Source: Dehalococcoides mccartyi
Lineage (GTDB): Bacteria; Chloroflexota; Dehalococcoidia; UBA2979
Reading direction: 5' to 3'
Length of the DNA stretch: 12,093 nucleotides
Assembly: GCA_945888895.1 (NCBI GenBank)
Contig: CAMDAY010000045.1
Coordinates: 1-12,093, forward strand
This document shows, piece after piece, positions 1 through 6,887 of this stretch. The notes beneath the pieces were generated by a model. The model had not been told where the DNA came from. It ran no database searches and saw only the letters and a list, made by a program, of their open reading frames with translations. The translations under genes were made by a program, and so were the position numbers. Numbering within the stretch: position 1 is the first letter of the stretch; each line of letters opens with the position of its first letter.

Positions 1-246
1 ACCCGTGCGGGACGGCGTGTCCGCCCCCTCCTCGCCGAGGAACCCGTCCTCCGGGCGAGCCTCGAGAATCCGCGCCACGATCAGCGCCTCGGACGCCCGG
101 TCGACCTCCGTCACCACGTCCACCGGGCTCGTCTTCGTGTCCACCTCGCGCGTCCCGGGCAGCCGCTCCATCAGCAGCGCGCCGGCCTCCCGCGCCACGG
201 ACTGCGCGAGAGCAGCGAGGGCCGTGGGGTCTGGAGTAGAGGTCAT
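1..246 (-). CDS. Inositol monophosphatase family protein, N-terminal part (runs off window)
   Basis: The first 82 codons of a minus-strand gene are visible; the rest lies beyond position 1. The family removes phosphate from inositol monophosphate or related sugar/amino-alcohol phosphates using Mg2+. The N-terminal helix (AREAGALLMERL) is followed by KTSPVDVVTEVDRASEALI, the typical SPxDxVTxxDxxxE block of about residues 38-56, and by GFLGEEG near residue 70, whose first Glu is a metal ligand in the family. The DPLDG motif would come next, outside the window. The ATG at 246-244 overlaps the TGA of the upstream gene as ATGA, which suggests translational coupling. Its first 27 codons nearly match those of the upstream paralogue. 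The exact substrate cannot be told; SuhB-like inositol phosphatase and histidinol phosphatase are both possible. Confidence 0.85.
   Translation of the reverse strand, partial: MTSTPDPTALAALAQSVAREAGALLMERLPGTREVDTKTSPVDVVTEVDRASEALIVARILEARPEDGFLGEEGADTPSRTG
166..246. repeat. 81-bp direct repeat, copy A (5' end of phosphatase gene)
   Basis: This stretch matches 1007-1087 at about 73 of 81 bases counted by eye. Both copies encode the first 27 residues of a phosphatase gene, starting MT(S/A)TPDPTALAALAQ. The match is much closer than between the remaining parts of the two genes, where the protein sequences differ widely. Confidence 0.8.
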
Positions 247-1087
247 GACGCACTCGGATCGGGTGCGGCCGAGGAGATGAGGTCGCGGAACGCCGAGAAG
301 AGATGGGGGTTCGCCGCGACCCACGTCCGGTCGATGGTCAGCGCCGAGCCGTCCAAGGTTCCTCCCAGACCACCAGCCTCGCGGGCGATGAGGTCAGCGG
401 CGGCGACATCCCACGGATACTGTCCCGCCTCGTAGTAGGCGTCGAGCCGGCCGCAGGCCACCCAACAGATGTCGAGCGCGGCCGATCCCGTCCGTCGCAG
501 GTCGGCGACCACCGGCAGGATCGCCTGCAGGCGCAACGTCTGTCGCTGCATCGCGCTATCGCCCGCCCCAGAATCGCCGAAACCCGTTGCCACGAGCGCG
601 TGAGACAGGCGTCGTTCGTCGGATGGGCGGATCGCGACGCCGTTCAGCATCGCACCAGACTTGAGCACCGCGTGGAACATCTCGCCCACGACTGGATTGA
701 AGACAGCAGCCGCGACGGTAACGCCATCGATCTCGGCGGCGATCGATACTGAGAAGTGCGGAATGCCTCGGAGGTAATTCGCGGAGCCATCGAGCGGATC
801 GACGATCCAGCGGACTGGTCCGCCATCCCGCGATGTCCCTTCCTCGCTGACGATCCCGTCAACGGGCCGCGCCTCGACGATGCGCCGCACGATGAGCTCC
901 TCGGCGGCGCGGTCTGCGACCGTGAACACACCGCCTCGAGGTTGCTCGCGATCAGATCAGCGTCGTTCGGGATTACCTGCAGCGCCGCGCGTATGTCCTC
1001 GCGCAGCTCCATCAGCAGCGCGCCGGCCTCCCTCGCGACCGCTTGCGCGAGGGCAGCGAGGGCCGTGGGGTCTGGAGTGGCGGTCAT
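243..1087 (-). pseudogene. Inositol monophosphatase family gene with a frameshift near its 5' end
   Basis: Two overlapping frames make one phosphatase. The first starts at ATG 1087 and gives MTATPDPTALAALAQAVARE and about 30 more sensible residues. The second is open from just after a TGA at 959-957 down to 243 and holds the family motifs: VADRAAEELI, the metal-binding VSEEG, DPLDGSANY (family DPxDGTxN), and PWDVAAADLIAREAGG with the last metal Asp. The 845-nt span is one base short of a whole number of codons, so a single-base loss somewhere around 930-960 explains it. The second frame could start at GTG 929 and give 228 residues, but it would then lack the N-terminal helix and the SPxD block. 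The catalytic residues are otherwise intact, so the break is either recent or a sequencing error. Both ends overlap neighbours as ATGA, placing it inside an operon. Confidence 0.75.
1007..1087. repeat. 81-bp direct repeat, copy B (5' end of frameshifted phosphatase gene)
   Basis: This is the partner of 166-246. The identity stops soon after the ALLME codons; past that point this copy reads LREDIRAALQVIPNDADLI where the other reads RLPGTREVDTKTSPVDVV. The abrupt loss of similarity points to gene conversion or partial duplication limited to the 5' end. Confidence 0.8.
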
Positions 1088-1524
1088 TCGAGTGCCTCCG
1101 GCCCCCTCCCCCCTTGCGGGGGAGGGTTGGGGTGGGGGGCGGGGTGCTCGTGCGGTCCTTCGACCTGAAGCGCCTGCCAGATCGCCTCGTCAACTTCGTC
1201 CGGAGCAGTGAGGACTCGCGAGTCCCAGAACCGCAGCATGCGAAAGCCCTGCTCGCGCAGCCAGGTGTCCCGCGCGGCGTCGTACGCGCGCTGGTCGAGA
1301 TGATGCGCACCGTCGACTTCGATGACCAGGCGGGCGCCGAGGCAGACGAAGTCGAGGATGTAGCTGCCCATCGGTACTTGCCGGCGGAACTTGTGGCCGG
1401 CGAAGTGGCGCAGGCGGAGAGAGCGCCAAAGACGGCGCTCGGCGTCGGTGGGCTCGCGGCGGAGATCACGTGCGCGAGCGGCGCGATCCAACTCTGGTCT
1501 GGCATCGGCGTCAGAGCCCCCCAA
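1084..1524 (-). CDS. DUF559 / Vsr-like endonuclease-domain protein
   Basis: The 146-residue product matches DUF559 (PF04480), a family with a PD-(D/E)XK-like fold related to very-short-patch-repair endonucleases; its cellular role is not established. The visible signature is ARDLRREPTDAERRLWRSLR (about 18-37), then FRRQVPMGSYILDF, LVIEVDGAHH and GFRMLRFWDSRVL. The Asp of ILDF and the Glu of IEVDG are the likely metal-binding residues. The domain ends near residue 120. The last 25 residues (including PHPNPPPQGGRG) are encoded by a palindromic repeat. The start is uncertain: TTG 1524 lies 3 nt from the upstream repeat, whose G-rich end could act as ribosome binding site, and TTG 1491 would also keep the whole domain. 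The stop overlaps the next ATG as ATGA. The gene sits exactly between two inverted repeats, suggesting it moved as a unit. Confidence 0.85.
   Translation of the reverse strand: MGGSDADARPELDRAARARDLRREPTDAERRLWRSLRLRHFAGHKFRRQVPMGSYILDFVCLGARLVIEVDGAHHLDQRAYDAARDTWLREQGFRMLRFWDSRVLTAPDEVDEAIWQALQVEGPHEHPAPHPNPPPQGGRGPEALE
1098..1140 (+). repeat. 43-bp palindromic repeat R1 (hairpin plus TTGGGGTGGGG tail)
   Basis: A 9-bp stem (1104-1112 with 1118-1126) closes a 5-nt loop and is followed by a G-rich tail, TTGGGGTGGGGGG. The repeat matches the reverse complement of 1527-1569 at 41 of 43 positions. It lies inside the 3' end of the DUF559 reading frame and supplies the odd C-terminal tail of that protein. 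Form and sequence resemble the REP-like extragenic palindromes seen in many high-GC genomes. Confidence 0.9.
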
Positions 1525-1526
1525 GA

Positions 1527-1569
1527 GCCCCCCACCCCAACCCTCCCCCGCGAGGGGGGAGGGGGTCGG
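1527..1569 (-). repeat. 43-bp palindromic repeat R2, inverted copy of R1
   Basis: This is the reverse complement of R1 with two mismatches by eye. It fills most of the gap between the valS stop (1590) and the DUF559 start (1524). The tails of R1 and R2 point towards each other, so the nuclease gene is framed by inverted repeats spanning 1098-1569 (472 bp). As RNA from the valS side it would form a GC-rich stem, but it has no T-run, so it is not a classical terminator. Confidence 0.9.
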
Positions 1570-1589
1570 AAGGGGGAGTTGAGCGAACG

Positions 1590-4322
<2,733 letters not shown>

Positions 4323-4380
4323 CGGGGAACCTCGAATTGTGCGTGTGATCGAATCGGTCGCGTCCAGTGTGCGCGCCATC

Positions 4381-4406
4381 CGTGCGGCAAATGCGTGCGG
4401 CAAATG
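4381..4406. repeat. 13-bp tandem duplication in the valS 5' UTR
   Basis: CGTGCGGCAAATG occurs twice, head to tail, between the leader terminator and the valS start. It may simply be a slippage product. Confidence 0.8.
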
Positions 4407-4415
4407 CGCGCGGGC

Positions 4416-4440
4416 AATAAAAAGCCCCGCGTGGGCGGGG
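4416..4440 (-). terminator. Intrinsic terminator in the valS leader
   Basis: On the minus strand CCCCGC, loop CCAC, GCGGGG, then CTTTTTATT: a 6-bp all-GC stem with a T-run. It lies between the leader peptide and valS, so it would stop valS transcription unless prevented. That marks it as an attenuator, not the end of another gene; no other minus-strand gene ends here. Confidence 0.85.
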
Positions 4441-4485
4441 TGAGCGGCGGCTGACGCGCCCTCTTCGAGGACGGCCGGGCCGCCG

Positions 4486-4527
4486 CTAGGCTACTACTAC
4501 GTTGATGGCGTTGAGCGCGCTGGTCAT
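4486..4527 (-). CDS. Valine-rich leader peptide of valS (MTSALNAINVVVA)
   Basis: The ATG at 4527-4525 opens 13 codons ending in TAG at 4488-4486. Codons 10-12 are three consecutive GTA valine codons. GTA looks uncommon in the surrounding GC-rich genes, where valine is mostly GTC or GTG, so the run is unlikely to be chance. Placed between promoter and terminator in front of valyl-tRNA synthetase, it fits a regulatory leader peptide whose translation, not product, matters. The -10 box ends 7 nt before the ATG, so the transcript probably begins at or within a base or two of the start codon. No Shine-Dalgarno sequence is present. Confidence 0.8.
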   Translation of the reverse strand: MTSALNAINVVVA

Positions 4528-4534
4528 AGGTGTG

Positions 4535-4563
4535 ATGGTAGGCCGTGGCGCGGGCGCTCACAA
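4535..4563 (-). promoter_or_regulatory. Promoter of the valS leader
   Basis: TTGTGA (4563-4558), a 17-nt spacer, then TACCAT (4540-4535). Each hexamer matches 4 of 6 consensus bases. The expected start of transcription falls at the leader ATG (4527) or one base before it. Confidence 0.55.
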
Positions 4564-4601
4564 GCGCGGGCCGGCGAACCATTGTCGAAGCGAGGTGCGA
4601 G

Positions 4602-5135
4602 ATGTTGCAGGTGCTGGGCGTCGCGTACCCCGCGATCATCGTCAAGAACATGCAGGAGTCGATGGAGTTCTACCAGCGACTGGGCCTGCTGCCGCTGTAC
4701 ATGGAGCCCAACCGCGACGACCCCGAGTCGGTCGTTGCGCTCCTCGCGACGGTCGATGGCTCCTCGTTCGTCCAGCTGGTCGGGCCGACGCACGCGGGCG
4801 TGACGATCGCCGAAGCGACGCCGGGCGTCGGGGCGATGCAGTACCTGGCCTTCCACGTGTCGAAGGCGCAGATGGACGGCATGTTCCACGAGCTGTCGAA
4901 CTCCGGCGTCCATGGCTCCGAGGAGATCGTGCGCGGCTACGAGCGGCTCGTCTTCCTCGAGGACCCGAACGGGGTGCTGGTGACGCTCGTCGCCTGGGCC
5001 GTCGAACCGCCGCCGGGGATGCCTCGGGCGGCGGTGCTGGCGCGAGCGACCGAGATCCGCGACGCCGAGGGCGCCCCGTTCGTCGAGGAGTCGCATCTCC
5101 GCGCCGCCATCGCCAGCTTCCAGAACCGGCAGTAG
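4602..5135 (+). CDS. VOC (glyoxalase-fold) family protein
   Basis: The 177-residue product has the paired beta-alpha-beta-beta-beta layout of the vicinal-oxygen-chelate superfamily: AYPAIIVKNMQESMEFYQRLGLLPLYMEP in the first half and MQYLAFHVSK...VFLEDPNGVLVTLV in the second. The usual metal ligands are not evident: no His in the first strand, Gln where the second-half His normally precedes the AF dipeptide, and Thr in place of the Glu in DPxGxxxEL. A metal-free or binding role is therefore as likely as catalysis. ATG 4602 was chosen because GAGG stands about 6 nt upstream; the frame is open to 4545 but that part has no family similarity. The gene diverges from valS and begins inside its promoter region. 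A DUF486 gene with its own ribosome binding site follows after 21 nt. Confidence 0.8.
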   Translation: MLQVLGVAYPAIIVKNMQESMEFYQRLGLLPLYMEPNRDDPESVVALLATVDGSSFVQLVGPTHAGVTIAEATPGVGAMQYLAFHVSKAQMDGMFHELSNSGVHGSEEIVRGYERLVFLEDPNGVLVTLVAWAVEPPPGMPRAAVLARATEIRDAEGAPFVEESHLRAAIASFQNRQ

Positions 5136-5156
5136 TCAGTAGGAGAAAGCACGGCG

Positions 5157-5489
5157 ATGTGGACGATCGGGCTCCTGGTGATCTCGAACACCTTCATGAC
5201 CTTCGTCTGATACGGGCATCTGAAGTTCTCGTCATGGCCGTTGTGGGTCGCAATCCTCGTCAGCTGGAGGATCGCGTTCGGGGAATACATCTTCCAGGTG
5301 CCGGCGAACCGGCTGGGATACGGGCAGTTCACCGCCTACCAGCTCAAGATCATCCAGGAGTGCATCACCCTGACGGTCTTCGTGCTGTTGGCGTACCTCC
5401 ACCCGCGCGAGTCGTTCCGCTGGAACTACGTCGGGTCGTTCGCCTGCATTCTCGGGGCGGGCGTCTTCGCCTTCTGGGACCGGTTCTAG
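5157..5489 (+). pseudogene. DUF486 small membrane protein gene with in-frame TGA
   Basis: Read through one stop, this gives a 110-residue protein of the DUF486 / DMT-related membrane family: hydrophobic MWTIGLLVISNTFMTFV, then YGHLKFSSWPLW, SWRIAFGEYIFQVPANR, KIIQECITLTVFVLL and FACILGAGVFAFW. Length and motifs match the family, whose transport role is not established. Codon 18 (5208-5210) is TGA where the family has Trp (FAWYGHLK), a one-base change from TGG. Several genes nearby end in TGA, so TGA is a normal stop here. The gene is therefore recently broken, read through at low level, or mis-sequenced. AGGAGA at 5141-5146, 10 nt before the ATG, supports the start. It follows the VOC gene by 21 nt and is probably co-transcribed. 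A restart at ATG 5241 would remove the first segment. Confidence 0.8.
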
Positions 5490-5777
5490 GCGTAATAGCG
5501 GGGTCCGAGGCAGGCGGTCCCCCACGGGATCGCGCGGCTCGCCGGGGTCGATGATCACGCAGGGCGGCCATTCCCCCCCCTTCCCGGCGCGCGTTTGTAT
5601 GCCCACGCCCTCGATCGGCCCCCCGCAAAACTCGGGTGCGATGGTTCTGGATGGGATCGCTACGCGATCCCTCCAGAAGATAGGGAATGCAACGTGTTTG
5701 CCCACGGCCCCTAGTCATGATTTGAGTGGTACCAGCCCGCACCATGAGACGTGTTGGCTACGCCACGAGAAGAAACT
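5490..5777. other. Intergenic region before the collagen-like gene
   Basis: No gene is supported here. It contains a run of eight C (5573-5580) and the long hairpin 5645-5678. Base composition near 5690-5777 is less GC-rich than the flanks. A weak -10-like TACCAG lies at 5730-5735 without a recognisable -35. Confidence 0.6.
5645..5678. repeat. Strong 15-bp hairpin with 3-nt loop
   Basis: TTCTGGA, a bulged T, GGGATCGC, loop TAC, GCGATCCC, TCCAGAA: fifteen pairs with a single bulge. No T-run follows on either strand, so a classical intrinsic terminator is not shown. It could end the VOC-DUF486 transcript, bind a protein, or be a dispersed palindrome. Confidence 0.75.
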
Positions 5778-6575
5778 ATGGACAGAATCAGTCGGCGAGG
5801 ATCGGGGTCGCGGATACTCCCCGTTCTGTTCATGGCGGGCCTCCTGCTCCTGCTCCTGCTCCTCCGTGCGGTCGGCACTAACGGCACCGACAACTCCGAC
5901 AGCGCGGCCGGTGCACTCCGCGCGCCCCTCGCTAGCGGTGCGACCGGCGCTAGCGGTGCGACCGGCGCTAGCGGTGCGACCGGCAACGACGGGACCGACG
6001 GCGTGGTCGGCGCGGTCGGCGCGGTCGGCGCGGCTGGCACCGACGGCGCGGTAGGTGCGACCGGTACTGCCGGTACGAACGGCACCGACGGCGCGGCTGG
6101 TGCAACGGGAGCGGTTGGTCCCACCGGCCCGGCGGGTGCGACCGGTGCTGCAGGTACAAACGGCACCAACGGCACCAACGGCGCTGCTGGTGCAACGGGT
6201 GCGGTTGGCCCCACCGGCCCGGTAGGTGCAACCGGTGCAGCCGGTACAAACGGCACGAACGGCGCTGCTGGTGCAACGGGGGCCGTTGGCGCGACCGGTA
6301 CTGGGGCCGACTACCGGGCGGGGTCAGCCACGATCGCCAGTGGTACCAATTCAAGGGCCGTAGCGTTCAGCAGCGCATACAGCGCCGGGACAACCGTTGT
6401 GGTCACAGTGAGCGTGGTCGACCAAACTGCGGCATTGTCCAACAACAACTGCCGACCGAACGTCGCCGGCACTTCGGTAAGCGGCTTCACGATTCAGTGG
6501 CGAAACTTGAACGGAAGCACGTGCAACACGAGCAATGCTGTGACAGTGAACTACCACGCGGTTCCCGCGCGGTAA
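5778..6575 (+). CDS. Membrane-anchored collagen-like protein with lectin-like C-terminal domain
   Basis: The 265-residue product starts with a basic stretch (RRGSGSR) and one hydrophobic segment (about 13-29, with eight Leu in a row), either a signal peptide or a membrane anchor. Residues 54-176 are 41 uninterrupted Gly-X-Y triplets, mostly GAT, GAA, GTN, GTD, GAV and GPT, as in bacterial collagen-like triple helices. Thr-rich triplets replace the hydroxyproline of animal collagens. The last 85 residues form a separate domain, with VAFSSAYSAGTTVVVTVSVV, GFTIQW and VTVNYHA and two cysteines (225, 249). This resembles H-type lectin or phage-tail-fibre tips, a loose match made by eye. It is probably a trimeric surface or spore/filament-like protein. 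ATG 5778 has a purine-rich stretch upstream; GTG 5751 is an alternative. It stands alone between two structured gaps. Confidence 0.8.
   Translation: MDRISRRGSGSRILPVLFMAGLLLLLLLLRAVGTNGTDNSDSAAGALRAPLASGATGASGATGASGATGNDGTDGVVGAVGAVGAAGTDGAVGATGTAGTNGTDGAAGATGAVGPTGPAGATGAAGTNGTNGTNGAAGATGAVGPTGPVGATGAAGTNGTNGAAGATGAVGATGTGADYRAGSATIASGTNSRAVAFSSAYSAGTTVVVTVSVVDQTAALSNNNCRPNVAGTSVSGFTIQWRNLNGSTCNTSNAVTVNYHAVPAR
5931..5984 (+). repeat. Three perfect 18-bp tandem units in the collagen-like gene
   Basis: GCTAGCGGTGCGACCGGC is repeated three times without change. Each unit encodes two triplets (Ala-Ser-Gly, Ala-Thr-Gly). Being perfect at the DNA level, it can expand or contract in frame. Confidence 0.9.
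6090..6299 (+). repeat. Longer in-frame repeat blocks (90 + 81 + about 39 bp)
   Basis: The protein blocks starting GAAGATGAVGPTGP recur at residues 105, 135 and 162. The first is 30 residues, the second 27 (one GTN triplet fewer), and the third is cut short after GAVGATG. The DNA copies are nearly identical, showing recent internal duplication by whole triplets. Confidence 0.8.
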
Positions 6576-6620
6576 GGAACGGGGGCAGGGGTGGGCCGCC
6601 CTTCGCTGCCACCTCGACGG

Positions 6621-6692
6621 CGCTCCTGAGGGAGCCGTACCCCCTGGCTCCCAGAGCGAGGTGACGACCTCGCGAGGGGGTTCCGCCCCTCG
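6621..6692. other. Three consecutive hairpins
   Basis: Hairpin 1: CGCTC plus GGGAGCC pair with GGCTCCC plus GAGCG (6621-6658). Hairpin 2: GCGAGGT, loop GACG, ACCTCGC (6656-6673). Hairpin 3: CGAGGGG, loop GTTCCG, CCCCTCG (6673-6692). Adjacent stems share bases at their edges, so they compete at the joints. None is followed by a T-run. They may end the collagen-like transcript or form a structured prs leader. Confidence 0.6.
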
Positions 6693-6874
6693 ATTACCCG
6701 AGCGGGCGAGGGCTTTCCGGGCGGGTCGCTTCCGGGTGCCGGTGGTACCATCCAAGAGTCGTCAAATCTGACGGCGAGCCCGCCATTGCATACGCGGCAG
6801 CGGCGCCCGCCCGTCCTCCTCCGAGGATCCGGCTGGGTCGTGGTCGTCCGAAGGCCTGAGATGTCCAGGAACGC

Positions 6875-6881
6875 AGGGGAG
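6875..6881 (+). promoter_or_regulatory. Ribosome binding site that fixes the prs start
   Basis: AGGGGAG ends 6 nt before GTG 6888. The downstream ATG (6900) has no comparable site, and starting at ATG 6861 would place this sequence inside the gene. Confidence 0.65.
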
Positions 6882-6887
6882 CCGCGC

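Larger units (their letters stand above)
4323..4527 (-). promoter_or_regulatory. valS attenuator leader (Val leader peptide, stem, terminator)
   Basis: The transcribed leader holds, in order, a 13-codon ORF with GTA GTA GTA, a TAG stop whose last base opens an 8-bp stem (4486-4479 with 4451-4444), and an intrinsic terminator (4440-4416). A 94-nt spacer to the valS ATG follows. This is the order of a trp/leu/ilv-type attenuator: valine-charged tRNA levels would be sensed by ribosome speed over the Val codons. Two short alternative pairings could break the terminator's 5' arm: GGGCG at 4461-4457 with CGCCC at 4437-4433, or GGCGG at the start of the stem with CCGCC in the terminator. Which one serves as antiterminator cannot be decided by eye. 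No T-box consensus was seen. Confidence 0.78.
6576..6887. other. Intergenic region between the collagen-like gene and prs
   Basis: No gene is supported. The left part holds a run of GC-rich hairpins (6621-6692). Towards prs there is a TACCAT (6746-6751) that could be a -10 box, but no -35 at the right distance was found; a start there would leave a prs leader of about 130 nt. No leader peptide or known riboswitch pattern was recognised. Confidence 0.55.

Noticed and set aside
930..960. Programmed ribosomal frameshift in the phosphatase gene
   Set aside because: No slippery heptamer or clear downstream stimulatory structure was found; a simple one-base loss is the easier explanation.
4416..4602. 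T-box riboswitch controlling valS
   Set aside because: No AGGGTGGNACCGCG-like T-box sequence and no room for the specifier stem; the leader ORF with Val codons explains the layout better.
5151..5300. Selenocysteine or altered genetic code at the TGA of the DUF486 gene
   Set aside because: The family has Trp, not Cys, at this position; no SECIS-like hairpin is obvious just downstream, and TGA ends other genes in the window.
5931..6299. CRISPR-like array
   Set aside because: The repeats are in-frame Gly-X-Y coding units without unique spacers.
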